Shown piece after piece: positions 31,668 to 43,250 of a DNA stretch of 64,000 bases (within the stretch, counting starts at the first letter, position 1; each line of letters starts with the position of its first letter). Location of the stretch: assembly GCA_023213395.1 (NCBI GenBank), contig CM041465.1, forward strand, positions 246,643,741-246,707,740, in the 5' to 3' direction. Position numbers and translations under genes: made by a program. Source of the DNA: Cycas panzhihuaensis (Eukaryota > Cycadophyta). Below the pieces are notes generated by a model. The model was not told the DNA's origin. It did not search any database and saw nothing but the letters and a program-made list of their open reading frames with translations.

Positions 31668-32070
31668 CATGTGACTCCTTCAAATCAAGAATTTAAGTTA
31701 AATAATAATATTTAGTAATGAAATTGTTTTTTTCTCATAATTCTAACCAAGTAAAAAATAAAAGGTTCTATATTGTTGGCTAGAAAACAATGGGCAACAA
31801 AGTAGTGAGCCATGAAATTGTGGGCCATAAAGCTAGAAAACCATAGGCTTTAAACCATTTTTATAGTTGAGTTGGGTTCTACCTATGCATTTGCATTTCA
31901 CAATTCATCCTTCAATGATTTCTCTTCTCTCATTTTCTTTTGTGTTTGCAAGTGCTTGGAGTTATTTGGAAGTCATCAAAGAGTTGTGTTGACATTATCA
32001 TTAGTCATTCATCACAATGGCTCTAAATATTTTGGTTTGGTGATAGCTAGAGGGAGGTTCAGATTGATGA
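31668..32070. other. No recognised gene
   Basis: AT-rich spacer between element B and the 3' end of LINE-B. A plus-strand frame (31872-32141) runs into the T-rich tract and has no recognised domain. Confidence 0.5.
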
Positions 32071-33871
32071 TTTCTTTCTTTTTTTCTTTTTTTTTTTCAG
32101 TTGAACTAGATGTTTTTATTAATGCAGAATATTACATATAATTTTAACAAAAATTGGGGAGAAAATTGTCAATCTCCTTCATACTTGTGGATGAAACAAT
32201 AGGAGCCAAAGATGACTCCTAGCACCAAAAAGGACAATTTTCATATAACAAACAAGTATCCTTTGCCACTAGGGGTAGTATACCATGCATTGAGAAGCCA
32301 CATTGGGTGGAGTAGAAAAATCACTAGGTAGAGGTTGGCTTGTTTAGCCATTATCATCCTTGTCTAGGCAATCTTCCTTCAAGCTACACATGCTTGATTC
32401 TATGTTGATGGGCTTATGAGGTGGTTGCCTAAAGTGCCATTCTTCTCCCTATTGCGAGTGTTGGCTAGTTTGAGGCCTATGTCTTGGGCTCCCAAGAGGT
32501 TGTAGAGGAGGAAAAACCCATATGTTGAGGGGCATTTACCTTGGGAGCTACTCTGACCCTTAGATCTCATTTAGTGTCTCCCTATATTTTGATTGTGTTG
32601 AGAGAGATTTTCTTTCAAAGGCGTCCCTCTCACAGTGCAAGGGGTTCATCCTTAATGGTCAATAAGTTCACATAAGAATGAAAGCTACACTTGCACCTTT
32701 TTGGCTCATACTAATTTATAATGAGTAATTGGATACTATAGTAGAACACATAACATCAATAAAACACATTGAGGAAGTTTGACTTGCAGAGAGAACATCA
32801 TTCATGTGCTTCTATATGCAATATAAAGTCTCCACTTTGAGAATGCTTCTAGTAGTTACGAAGGTTTGGAAGAAGACTCTATTATTGCCGAATAATGTTG
32901 TATTCCATCCAAATGGTTCATAAATGACAGGATTGGTAAGCTGATCGGTCTAAACCCAAGTAGACTTGGCTAGTTGACACCACTAGAATAGGTGGATAGG
33001 GATTTTTAACTAATCACAAGTGGGATAGGCTAGATTCACATGCCCAAGTTTGGTTGGTCTATATTTGGAAACTAACCTATTATGAAACAACAACTAGATA
33101 AAATAGGCTTTAGTGCACACTCCACACAACCTTTTGAATCATCAAAATGGAATACTCTTATTGTTGGACTATTTCCAAAGCATATTCAACTTTTCACTAA
33201 TTTGCCCTTCCAAGGAAATTGATTTATACATATGGAAGGTAGAAAGTTTGGTGAAAGACTTAGAGTAATTCTATGCCCAAGCCTTCCACCATTTGTATGA
33301 TTCGATATTTATGAAGTTGGAAAATAGTTCCAAATTTCATCCATGATGAGCCTATTCGAGTTCTTAAGCCTAGACTCTTGTTTGATGGTTGGCCATGATT
33401 TCCATTACCCTCTAATATAATCAAATAGTCCCCCAATAATGGCTAAGCCCTTCTTATGTAACCTTATGGTTTTGAACTAGAGTTTTCTTTCTAAGGTAGT
33501 AGATATCTTTCAAGATGATTGTGATCACCAAATCCTAGTGATTTTGGATTGATAACGTGTTTCTCGGTTCCTCTCTTTATACTGTGTTCCTAGGTTCCTC
33601 TCTCTACCACACTAGAAATTTCTTATAATCCTCTAAAGCTCACCCTAAATGGATTTGAAAAATGAGTGATTCAACTTTAATGGGCCTCAGGGAGATAAAG
33701 ATTGTATGGGGGAGTGAGTGAAGCCCTTTTGACCAGGAGGGCAAGAACAAGCTAAATTATGTTTGATAAAGGTCTTCTCGATTTTCTCAATCTCTATAGC
33801 TTTGATAAGCCACAACATACAGAGCCCAACCTTGCTACTTGATGTCAATCATACCCAAACCACCTTTACTC
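32071..33871 (-). mobile_element. LINE-B, 3' part with poly(A)
   Basis: A T-rich tract at 32071-32098 marks the poly(A) end on the minus strand. At 33870-33650 the minus strand reads KGGLGMIDIK, QGWALYVV and later PIKVESLIFQIHLG, the C-terminal zinc-binding region of a LINE RT. The block KGGLGMIDIK continues, across the non-autonomous LTR element, from EFNKVKWPIYY at about 38495-38460. The C-terminal half to 32100 is heavily decayed. Confidence 0.75.
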
Positions 33872-33875
33872 TTGT
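33871..33875. repeat. Target duplication of the non-autonomous LTR element, left copy
   Basis: CTTGT is repeated at 38444-38448. Joining the outer flanks restores the LINE-B coding order. Confidence 0.85.
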
Positions 33876-34115
33876 TGAAGCAAGCCCACACAAGGAATAA
33901 TAACAATTTGATAATAATGTTATATTCAAAGATATCAATAATTAAAATGCAAGTAAATGACAAATGGCTAGTCATTCGGGTGCTAAATAATAAAAAATAG
34001 TCCATGGTTAAAATAATAAGTCATATTTGTTCTTTTAATGCTCAACCCATAAATAAGCATTTATTTTGGAGCTAGCTTCCCAATAATTGAAGCATTTATT
34101 ATTGGGCTCATTAAA
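33876..34115 (-). repeat. LTR of non-autonomous element, left copy
   Basis: It shares with 38203-38443 the blocks GATAATAATGT, AGATATCAATAATT-like, GGTTAAAATAATAA-like, TAAGCATTTATTTTGGA and GGCTCATTA. Divergence is visible throughout, so the element is old. Confidence 0.85.
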
Positions 34116-36260
34116 GTCGCTCCCTCCTTAAGATACCTTGCCCTTGAAGTATTTTTTTTTATCGCCTTGGACTTGAAAGATTCTTATCTTGAAAGGCTTC
34201 TCCCAGGAAGCATGGGAGATGCAATGTGCATTTTAAGTAACCCATATACATGCCATGCTCAAGATATCACGAGCACTTGGTCTACCTTTGTGTCATTTTA
34301 CATAAGTAACCTGTATGTATGCTCTTCTTTTTCATGATGATGACCTATGTTGGGTGACTTTTATACATGATTTTATGTGCGAAAGATCTTGGGACCTGTG
34401 TGTTGAGGATTCACATTGTGCCCATGAGAATTTGTCCTTGAGATGGGAAAATGACTTAGGGATGAATAGATGAGGTTGGTGTTGACAAGGGGCACAAATT
34501 AGGGGATATAGTTAGGGTTTCTTAACCGTGAGTCAATTAGATGGAGACACATGGGACAAGCAAATAAGTGATGAGATTTGGATTAATGGGCATAGTAGAA
34601 AATCTATATAGGCAAGAGATTTAGTGGGAGATACTAGAAAAGGAAATCTCAAGGATGGAAATGGGCTGGCAAGGTAATGGAGTGACTGAGAGAGATGGAA
34701 CTTAGGAGTAGGATTTGGGGTTGAGTATGGGGGGTTAGAAGACAATATGGAGCAAGAGGGTATACTTGAAGTGGCATTTGAGGGTGAGATGGTGTTAATG
34801 GATAAGGGGTTGATTAAGGGTAATCATGATGACATGAATTTTTTCAAGTACTAAGCAATAAGGAATATGGCGATTTAACATGGACTTGAGAGTTAAGGTA
34901 TAGTGAATAGATATAAGGTATGTAACGAAGATGTACAAGGAATGAAGAGGGGGATGGGCATGATAAGGGATGAGGATGATGAGAGATAATGGGAATAGCA
35001 GCAAGCATATGAGGGGAATGTGTAGGAGTGTTTGTTGAAAGAATGGCAACAATTAGTAAGATTGATATTTGTTGGGGATAAGAGTAGGGAATGATCTACC
35101 TAGGGGAACAATGATAGAATAAGAGGTAAGTAATGGGGGATACAATGAGTATTCTACACATATAGGAGATGAAGAAAGTTGGGGTGAAGCTTGGAGTGCA
35201 AGTGAACATTGGTAAGCGTTATGTAGAGTGTGGCCAAATTTGGGGAATGGCACCTATATTGAATTATGAAGGGGAAAGTAGATAGTGATGTGGTATGATA
35301 GGAATTGTGTGTGGGCAAACATTAAGGAAGAGGGTTCACAATAGGCATTTTGTAAACATGGAGAGGAAGGACATAAGGAGAGGATATTGAGGTGTAGGTG
35401 TGAAAAGGGAATAGGGTTGGTTTAAGGTACTAATGGGTTTAGGGGATGGCAAAGGTATGGAGACCATGGGGGAAAAAATAGAGAATGAGAGTTAGGTGGA
35501 GTGATAGAAATTCTATAGGGGCACCTATCAAGTAGAGAGATATGAAGCAAAATGAGAATGGAGGAAAATGGTGTGTTGTGTTAAGAGTAGGACTTGGAAG
35601 TGGCATATATGAGGAATTGATAGGGAGATGAAGGAGTTAGGTGGAGTGATAGAAATTCTATAGGGGCACCTATCAAGCAGAGAGATATGAAGCAAAATGA
35701 GAATGGAGGATAATGGTGTGTTGTGTTAAGAGTGGGACTTGGAAGTGGCATATATGAGGAATTGGTAGGGAGATGAGGGTTGTGAATGATGGGTGTTGAT
35801 AAACAATGCACATAAGTGACAAGAACCAATGGAGGGAATATATGGGGGTTGTGCATGATGATGTGGGTGGTTTGTTAGCTCACAATAAGGGATTTTAGGA
35901 GATGAATGGGGAATAAGTGTTAGGCCTTCTTTATTGGAAAGTGGTTTTGATATTGGCATGTGGAGGAGATATGTAGAGTAATGACTAAGGATAACTGAGA
36001 GGCATGATGGAAGATAAGAATGTTGCTTATAAGATGATTTGTGAGGTGGTGAGGAAAAAAACAATGCCTTATAAGGGGAATGAATGTACTTTAATAGAAC
36101 TATGGAACAAGGAGAGTGGGGGTTTAGGAAGATGAAGAGGGATATGATGATGTGTTTTTTTCTTTAGGGACTTCTTAAGGACTCATGGTGACAAAGGAGC
36201 AATGAGGGATGGGTTTTAGGTGGAACCAAGATTTCATCTATGAGAGAATTGGCATTAAGG
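34116..36260. other. Interior of non-autonomous element, purine-rich plus strand
   Basis: 34440-36130 is strongly enriched in A and G on the plus strand (runs such as GGGATGGG and GAGGAATGTG). Minus-strand frames are therefore long, Pro/Leu/Ser-rich and without domain similarity; they are judged accidental. No coding family was recognised. Confidence 0.65.
35491..35780. repeat. 145 bp tandem duplication
   Basis: GTTAGGTGGAGTGATAGAAA at 35491 recurs at 35636, and the two copies are nearly identical to about 35780. Differences include GTAGAG/GCAGAG and GAATTGATAGGG/GAATTGGTAGGG. Confidence 0.92.
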
Positions 36261-36279
36261 TTCCTAGGGTATAATTCAA

Positions 36280-36867
36280 CTATGCATTTTTGCTAAGACT
36301 TTTTAAAGCCATGCAACGTGGAAAATCAAGAGGAACGATGAAAGTACCAATTGAAATGAACAAATGCAAAGGATGACTTAGACTTATTATGGTAACTTGG
36401 TTGGCGTTGATGTGTGGTTCTTCACCCTTCTTCAATATAGATTCCTTGCTTGATTCATGCACTTCAATTGCTTCCTTTTCAATATACTTAGTAATGGACT
36501 CCTCACCAATATTTTGATCTTGTAGATGTTGCTACAAATGGAAAACATGATGTGGTCTTATTGTAGTAACCTGGTTGGAGTTGATATGTGGCTCTTCACC
36601 CTTCTTCAATACAAACTCCTTGCTTGCTTCATGCACTTCAACTGCTTCCTCTTCAATATGGACTCCTTTCCAATATTTTGATCTTGTAGATGTTGCTTCA
36701 CATGTAGCCTCTTCTTTTGTTGGGCTTTCCTTTGTATTGCTAGGTGTTTTCTTTTTGCAGTAATAATCAAATAAATATGCTATGGTTGTATCCCTATCTA
36801 TAGGATGTGACATGGCTTTGTAAAATTGAAGATAATAATTCATGGCAAATTCTAAGTGGTTTGCCAT
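36280..36867 (-). pseudogene. Unrecognised internal frame of non-autonomous element with 173 bp duplication
   Basis: Two minus-strand frames (36532-36867 and 36280-36462) share VHEASKEFVLKKGEEPHI against VHESSKESILKKGEEPHI. They are copies of a 173 bp tandem duplication: GTAACTTGGTTGG at 36392 and GTAACCTGGTTGG at 36565. The first begins MANHLEFAMNYYLQFYKAMS and is charged, with KEEATCEAT and KYWKGVHIEEE. No known domain is recognised; a degenerate gag is possible. Two in-frame breaks separate the copies. Confidence 0.45.
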
Positions 36868-38189
36868 TGTTAATTGTTTGTAGTTTCAATCTTGAATAAA
36901 TGACGCCCTTGAAAAAAATACTATAAAACAAAATCCAATATAGTCTTGTAAAATCCACTCATTTTGAAGGCATTGAAATTAGCTTTCAAATGCCTCTGAT
37001 AAGCTAGAAATTTGATACTATGTGAAAATGTTATAGTTGAAATAATGTAGGCAGGTATTGAAAATTCAATGTAGGTAAAAGTTTGAGTTTTGTGCCCCCC
37101 TTTTGAAAAGACCCAAGTCACACTTTCTGTTCCATATGATCTCCAACGAACAATTTGGGTTTAACACTGGGCTTCAAAATATATTTCAATATAGCAAAAA
37201 ACATTACTCTCAAAAATTCAAAATTTGTTTCGTTTTATAATTTATCCTTGTGGTTTGTGATTTCTCCAATTTCTTGTGCTATGTTGCTTCAATGATGGCT
37301 TTAATAAGTTGTGAATTTACTTTCGTCTATGAGTACTCAAATGTGGGTGAATGCAATTACTTGAATCATATCAAAGCAAGTAGGCAGGTTGCCTACAAAT
37401 ACTTTGCTTGAATTATGTTGATGGCAGCCTAACACATCCCGACTGCATGTGCGGATTTCTAAGTTGGGTAGGTGCATGGTTGCATGCTAATGGTTGTTTG
37501 TTGAGGTCGTCTCGGGGTAGGTCATCTAAAAGTGTCTCCGATATAGTGGGCGAATGTAGTAAAGCTCCCCCCAATGCATGTGTGAGAACACCTTCAAGAT
37601 ACATTGGGATGTTAGGTTCAAACTCGAACTCAAAGTATATTAGATTTGGCCAATTCTGCTATCAAACTTGCATGCTTGAATTTTCAACTTGTAAAGAAAA
37701 TAGTTCAAACGTTCTTCCTCCCCCAAATATTGATGTTCAAATTTCAAATAATATGCACCCAATTGCTTAACAAATCTACATGTTGACGTCTGTAGGCCTA
37801 CATGATGGTTGTTGTGTTGCTTAGTATGTTGCACTTCAACCTCTTATTTTGCTCATGCTTCGCACATAAAAGAGTGATCTACTTGCTATTATCTCCCAAA
37901 TTAATGTGATTTGTAGTGCATGGTTGCCCAATGTAGGTTTTGAAGACATGCACTTATTTCAACAATTGACTACTAAAGTCATTGCTGTGCAAAAGACCTT
38001 GAATAGGAATGATTACCAAGACTTTGGTCACTCAAGGACTTGCACATAAGAGAGGTGTGCTAAACAAATCATCTAAATGGAGAAATACAATTGCAGTGGA
38101 AGAGATTGAGTGAGAGACAAATAGGTACACTAGGGATAGATTGTGATGAGCCAAACAACAGGGAAAAAAATTGCCAACAGGATCAACTC
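36868..38189. other. Interior of non-autonomous element, no recognised gene
   Basis: A 120-codon plus-strand frame (37408-37770) has eight Cys but no family resemblance. Nothing else coding is supported. This part adjoins the primer site and should be the leader in minus-strand orientation. Confidence 0.5.
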
Positions 38190-38201
38190 GCTCTAATATT
38201 A
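38190..38201 (-). promoter_or_regulatory. Primer binding site of non-autonomous element
   Basis: On the minus strand it reads TAATATTAGAGC, nine of twelve positions equal to TGGTATCAGAGC (initiator tRNA-Met type). The three changes are all G-to-A or C-to-T. Confidence 0.65.
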
Positions 38202-38202
38202 T

Positions 38203-38443
38203 TGAAGTGAGCTTGCTTAGAAAACAATAGCAATCAGATAATAATGTCAGATTTAGTGATAGCAATAATTTGAATATCAATAAATGGTAGATGTCTAGGC
38301 ATTGAAGTGTTGAATAATAAATATTAATTTATGGTCAAAATAATAAAATATCCTTCCTTACGTTGCTCTACTTATAAGTAAGCTTTCATTTTGGAATCGA
38401 CTTCTTAATAATTAAGGTATTTGATATTATTTGGCTCATTACA
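38203..38443 (-). repeat. LTR of non-autonomous element, right copy
   Basis: It pairs with 33876-34115. It ends GGCTCATTACA and is followed by CTTGT (38444-38448). Confidence 0.85.
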
Positions 38444-38448
38444 CTTGT

Positions 38449-39007
38449 CACGATAGTAGATTGGCCATTTAACTTTATTGAATTCCTTTCTATACCCTTG
38501 GCCCCGGTGCCCCTACCCACCCCCCCTGATGACCACGAGTATAAGTTAAGGAGTTAGATCAATTTGTTAAAGGCCAACATTAGAGGGAATCAAGCAGGAA
38601 AAGTAGTACGCATGCTTTGCAATAAGAACCCCTTAGTACAAACTTGAAATCTATAGGTTTGAAAAAGGTGTTTTGATCTTAAATTTGCTAGTATCTTTTC
38701 TATTGTATTCACAACATATTCCCATATCATAGAGTTTTGAAACCTAAATGGAATGCCCAAGGACTTAAAAAATTTCTCTCGATTTGATCCAATTGCACTC
38801 ATATTATGAGTGCCAACCAAGAATGCATTTAGGGGATTAAAGGTAGCATGTTGTCTTTTTGAGACCAAATGAAAGCTTTGGATAGTCTTGAGGGTTTGGG
38901 CTATGCACTTAGGTTTAGCTTTGCTAGTGAGAAATGAATCATCAATAAAGGGGCCATTAATGATATGTCTTTCCATTCCTTTGGTGAGATAAATGCCTTT
39001 GATAAGG
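38449..39007 (-). pseudogene. LINE-B reverse transcriptase, middle piece
   Basis: The minus strand reads KGIYLTKGMERHIINGPFID with the catalytic dipeptide in FIDDSFLTSK (near 38955-38925). HLVSKRQHATFNP and GIPFRFQNSMIWEYVVNTIE follow. 38610-39007 is a second copy of 60538-60942. 38540-38449 contains the link HRGQGYRKEFNKVKWPIYY to the C-terminal part beyond the LTR element. RT uses RNA of the element to prime DNA at the nicked target. Confidence 0.8.
38610..39007. repeat. ~400 bp direct repeat bracketing the gag array, left copy
   Basis: It matches 60538-60942 in the same orientation, for example GGTTTGAAAAAGGTGTTTTG, GTAGCATGTTGTCTTTTTGA and ATCAATAAAG. By eye about nine of ten bases agree. 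Its right end meets the first gag unit within three bases. Confidence 0.9.
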
Positions 39008-39009
39008 CA

Positions 39010-39596
39010 TTGGCGGACAGACAAGATGAGCCACGCTTAAGCAGTGAGGGTGAGGGAAGCCCTTATGCTGGTGATGCAAAATCCTACCAAGAGGAAGGTA
39101 GAACATGCAAAAGATGCGACCGGAATGTGACTAGCCAGAGCACTCGACGAAGGGTGAAACAGGAGGGACAGTTGCAAGCACTAGAAATCGAGGTGAAGGG
39201 CCTTCAAGCATAATTTGGTGAAAGTATAAGGACCGAAATCAGGATGGTAGAGAGGACGTAGCCTTCTTGAAGCAGTTCATGGCTATAGGGGGGAGCTACA
39301 CTCAACAGATTCAGCCCAAACTCAAGGAGCTAGAAACCTATGACGAAGCGAGGGACGACAAGGTCCTTGAGAATTTTTATTGGGATGTGGAGGAATAATT
39401 AGTAGGCATGTTGGGCCTCTCGGATGAGGCTCAAGTGAGAACAATAGCCATGTACTTCACTGGAAGTGCCAAGCTTTGGTGGAAGGCTAGAGCAAAGGAC
39501 AAAGCGGTTGGAAGACGTGTTGTCGAGGTTAATGACTGGGAGGGATTGAAGGCCACATTGAGGGATCAATTTCATCATGGGAACTCTGCATAGGTA
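39010..39596 (+). pseudogene. Gag unit 1 (forward)
   Basis: It starts at a TTG where unit 6 has ATG, followed by ADRQDEPRLSSEGEGSPYAG. The coiled-coil-like region RRVKQEGQLQALEIEVK follows, then the gag core YFTGSAKLWWKARAKDKA (near 39450-39505) and WEGLKATLRDQFHHGN. It stops after GNSA and joins unit 2. A frameshift near 39245 and stops near 39215 and 39396 are present. Gag forms the particle shell. Confidence 0.82.
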
Positions 39597-40335
39597 GTGA
39601 TCAGAATGGGACTTGCCGGAGCACTTGGCGAAAAGTGGAGGGACAGGTGCAGGCACTAGAAATCGAGGTGAAGGACCTTTAAACACAGTTGGGTGAAAGT
39701 ATAAGGACCCAAATTAGGATGGCAGGGGACATAGCCCTCTTGAAGCGGTTCATGGCTATAGTGGGGGGCCACACCCAACAGATTCAACCCAGACTCAAGG
39801 AGCCAGAAATCTATGATGGAGCGAGGGACGACAAGGTCCTTAAGGATTTTTATTGGGATGTTGAGGAATACCTAGCAGGCATGCCAGGCCTCTCGGACGA
39901 GGCTCAAGTGAGAACAGCAGCTAGGTACTTCACGGGAAGTGCTAAGCTTTGGTGACGGCCAGAGCAGAGTACAAAGCGACTGGAAGACACGTTGTAGAGG
40001 TTAATGACTAGGAGGGATTAAAGACCGCGTTGAGGGATCGATTTCATCTTGGGAACTTTGCATGGATAGCGAGGACAAACCTGTCGAAGTTGAAACATAC
40101 GAGAAAGGTAAGGGGCTATATCAAGGCCTTCATATCTCTGATGCTGGAAATCAAGGATATGTCAAAGCCAGACAGGCTGTTTCGATGCATGGTAGGGCTT
40201 CAGCCGTGGGCTCATAGTGAACTAAGGCGACAAAATGTGGATAACGTCGCCGTTGCTATAACTGCAGCAGATAGGTTGATGGACTTTCAAGAGGAGGGGT
40301 CTAGGAAACCTAGCACGTCTAAGTTTAGGGAACAG
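39597..40335 (+). pseudogene. Gag unit 2 (forward)
   Basis: It lacks the first ~45 codons, starting at CDQNGTCRSTW-equivalent sequence. It includes SIRTQIRMAGDIALLKRFMA, the core YFTGSAKLW (followed by a stop at 39953), then VRGYIKAFISLMLEIKDMSK and HSELRRQNVDNVAV, ending at KFREQ. Stops occur near 39681, 39953 and 40010. Confidence 0.82.
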
Positions 40336-41345
40336 ATGAGCCACACCTAAGTAGTGAGGGTGAAGGAAGCCCTTATGCTGGTGATGCCGAATCCTACCAA
40401 GAGGAAGGTAGAACATGCAAAAGACGCGATCGGAATGTGACTAGTTGGAGCACTTGGCGAAGCGTGAAACACTTGGAGGGACAGGTGCAGGCACTAGAAA
40501 CCGAGGTGAAGGACCTTCAAGCACAGTTGGGTGAAAGTATAAGGACCCAAATCAGGATGGCAGAGGACATAGCCCTCTTGAAGCAGTTCATGGCTACAGG
40601 GGGGAGCCACACCCAATAGATTCAACCCAAACTTAAGGAGCCAAAAACCTATGACTGAGTGAGGGACGGCAAAGTCCTTGAGAATTTCTACTAGGATGTC
40701 GAGGAATACCTAGCAGGCATGCAAGGCCACTCGGACGAAGCTCAAGTGAGAACAACAGCCATGTACTTCACTGGAAGTGCTAAGCTTTGGTGGAGGGCCA
40801 GCGCAGAGGACAAAGCGATTGGAAGACGTGTTGTAGAGGTTAACGATTGGGAGGGATTGAAGGCCACGTTGAGGGATCAATTTCATCCTGAGGACTTTGC
40901 GTAGGTAGCGAAGACAAAGTTGTCGGAGTTGAATCAAATAGGGAAGGTAAGGAACTATATCAAGGCTTTCACGTCTCTGATGCTGGAAATCAAGGATATG
41001 TCAGAGCCAGACAGGTTGTTTCGATTCATGGTAGGGGTTCAATTGTGGGTTCACACTGAGCTAAGGCGACAGAATGTGGACAACGTCATTGCTGTTATAG
41101 CTGCATCAGATAGGTTGATGGATTTTCGAGAGGAGGGGTCCAAGAAACCTAGCCTGTCTAAGTTCAGGGAGTAGACGAAGACAGGTAAGAAGTCGTTCAA
41201 GCTGAAGACAGGGGTCAAGGGTAAGTGGTCAAGGAAGAAGTCCTCAGGGAGCAAAGGGACTTCAAGAAGCGAAGGTTCGGGGAACCAAAGGAGCTCGAGG
41301 AAGAGTCACCCAATAGATGAGGCTGGGTCGAGCAAACAACACTCT
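40336..41345 (+). pseudogene. Gag unit 3 (forward)
   Basis: It begins at the MSHT joint and runs through the coiled-coil region, the core YFTGSAKLWWRASAEDKA (40770-40820) and YIKAFTSLMLEIKDMSE. A basic Ser/Lys/Arg-rich tail follows (KKSSGSKGTSRSEGSGN-like, 41235-41290). The unit ends within the sequence that unit 4 carries in reverse. Stops are near 40350, 40619, 40658, 40692, 40903 and 41174. Confidence 0.82.
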
Positions 41346-42391
41346 TGTGGTCCTTCTTCGAGCAGATATAACACCCTTCCCACTGAGAGTGTTGTTTGCT
41401 TGACCCAGCCTCACTTGTTGGCTAGCTCTTCCTCGAGCTCTTTTGGTTTCTCGAACCCTCGCTGCTTGAAGTCTCTTCACTCCTGGAGGACTTCTTCCTT
41501 GACCGCTCACCCTTGACCCCTGTCTTCGGCTTGAACGACTTCTTACCTGTCTTCGTCTGCTCCCTAAACTTAGACATGCTAGGTTTCTTGGACCCCTCCT
41601 CTCGAAAGACCATAAATCTATCTGATACAACTATAGTAGCGATGACATTGTCCATATTCTGTCGCCTTAGCTCACTTTGAATCCGCGACTGAAGCCCTAC
41701 CATGAATCGAAACAGCTTGTCTGACTGACATATCCTTGATTTCCAGCATCAGAGACGTGAAAGCCTTGATATAGTCCCTTACCTTCCCTATTTGTTTCAA
41801 CTCCGACAGCTTTGTCCTCACTACCTATGCAGAGTTCCCAAGATGAAATTGATCCCTCAATGTGGCCTTCAATCCCTCCCAGTTATTAACCTCTACACCG
41901 CATCTTCCAACCGCTTTGTCCTCTGCTCTGGCCCTCCACCAAAGCTTGGCACTTCCAATGAAGTACATGGCTATTGTTCTCACTTGAGCCTCGTCCGAGA
42001 GGCCTGGCATGCCTGCTAGGTATTCCTCGACATCCCAGTAGAAATTCTCAAGGACCTTGTCGTCTTACACTCTGTCATAGGTTTTTGGCTTCTTAAGTTT
42101 GGGCTGAATCTGTTGGGTGTGGCTCCCCCTGTAGCTATGAACTGCTTCAAGAGGGCTATGTCCTCTGCCATCCTGATTTGGGTCCTTATACTTTCACCCA
42201 ACTGTGCTTGAAGGTCCTTCACCTCTATTTCTAGTGCTTGCACCTGTCCCTCCAAGTGTTTCACGCTTCGCCAAGTGCTCTGGCTAGTCACATTCTGATC
42301 GCATCTTTCGCATGTTCTACCTTCCTCTTGGTAGGATTCTGCATCACCAGCATAAGGGCTTCCCTCACCCTCACTACTTAGGTGTGGCTCA
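41346..42391 (-). pseudogene. Gag unit 4 (reverse)
   Basis: On the minus strand it starts at the same MSHT-type joint (42391) and repeats coiled coil, core (YFIGSAKLWWRARAEDKA, 41955-41900) and IKAFTSLMLEI. The basic tail SRKKSSRSEETSSSEGS and a possible zinc knuckle GCYICSKKDH (near 41380-41350) follow. The knuckle runs into the inverted-arm junction, so its last Cys belongs to the opposite arm. Confidence 0.82.
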
Positions 42392-43250
42392 TCTGCTCCT
42401 TGAACTTAGACATGTTAGGTTTCCTAAACCCCTCCTCTCGAAAGTCCATCAACCTATCTGCTACAACTATAGCAGCGACAACGTTGTCCACATTCTCTCG
42501 CCTTAGTTCACTTAGAGCCCACGGCTAAAGGTCTACCATGAATCGAAACCACCTGTCTTGCTCTGACATATCCTTGATTTCTAGCATCAGAGATGTGGAG
42601 GCCTTGATATAGTCCTTTACCTTTCCCTTCTGTTTCAACTCCAACAGATTTGTCCTCGCTATCCATGCATGAGTTCCCAAGACGAAATTGATCCCTCAAC
42701 GCGGTCTTCAATCCATCCTAGTCGTTAACCTCTACAATGTGTCTTCCAGCCGCTTTGTCCTCTGCTCTGGCCCTCCACCAAAGCTTGACACTTCCCGGGA
42801 AGTACCTGGTTGCTATTGTTCTCACTTGAGCCTCTTCCAAGAGGCCTGGCATGCCTGCTAGGTATTCCTCGACATCCAGTAGAAATTCTCAAAGACGTTG
42901 TCATCCCTTGCTCTGTCATAGGTTTCTGGCTCCTTGAGTTTGGGTTGAATCTGTTGGGTGTGGCTCCCCACTATAGCCATGAACCGCTTCAAGAGGGCTA
43001 TGTCCTCTACCATCCTAATTTGGGTCCTTATACTTTCACCCAACTGTGTTTTAAGGCCCTTCACCTCGGTTTCTAGTGCTTGCACCTGTCCCTCTAAGTG
43101 TTTCACCCTTCGCCAAGTGCTCTGGCAAGTCACATTTCGATCGCGTCTTTCACATGTTCTACCTTCCTCTTGGTAGGATTCTACATCACCAGCATAAGGG
43201 CTTCGCTCACCCTCACTGCTTAGGCGTGGCACATCTTGTTTGTCTGCCAC
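42392..43250 (-). pseudogene. Gag unit 5 (reverse)
   Basis: It starts with GTG in place of ATG, then ADKQDVPRLSSEGERSPYAG (about 43250-43185). It continues open through VKHLEGQVQALETEVK to YDRARDDNVFENFYW, breaks by frameshift near 42880, and resumes with the core near 42790. Its start is joined head-on to the zinc-knuckle end of unit 6 (43251), making a tandem gag fusion. Confidence 0.82.

Larger units (their letters stand above)
33876..38443 (-). mobile_element. Non-autonomous LTR retrotransposon (LARD-like), 4.57 kb
   Basis: Direct LTRs of about 240 bp (33876-34115 and 38203-38443) begin TGAAG and end near ATTACA. They are flanked by CTTGT. A degenerate initiator-Met primer site adjoins the right LTR on the minus strand (38190-38201). 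The 4.1 kb interior has no recognisable gag, protease, RT or integrase. This fits a large retrotransposon derivative mobilised by a partner element. The partner is not identified. Confidence 0.82.

Noticed and set aside
34533-36064. Series of Pro/Ser/Leu-rich minus-strand frames as membrane proteins
   Set aside because: They arise from the purine-rich plus strand and have no conserved start, spacing or domain.
37408-37770. Cys-containing 120-codon frame as a secreted peptide
   Set aside because: No signal peptide, no family match, and it sits inside a non-coding element interior.
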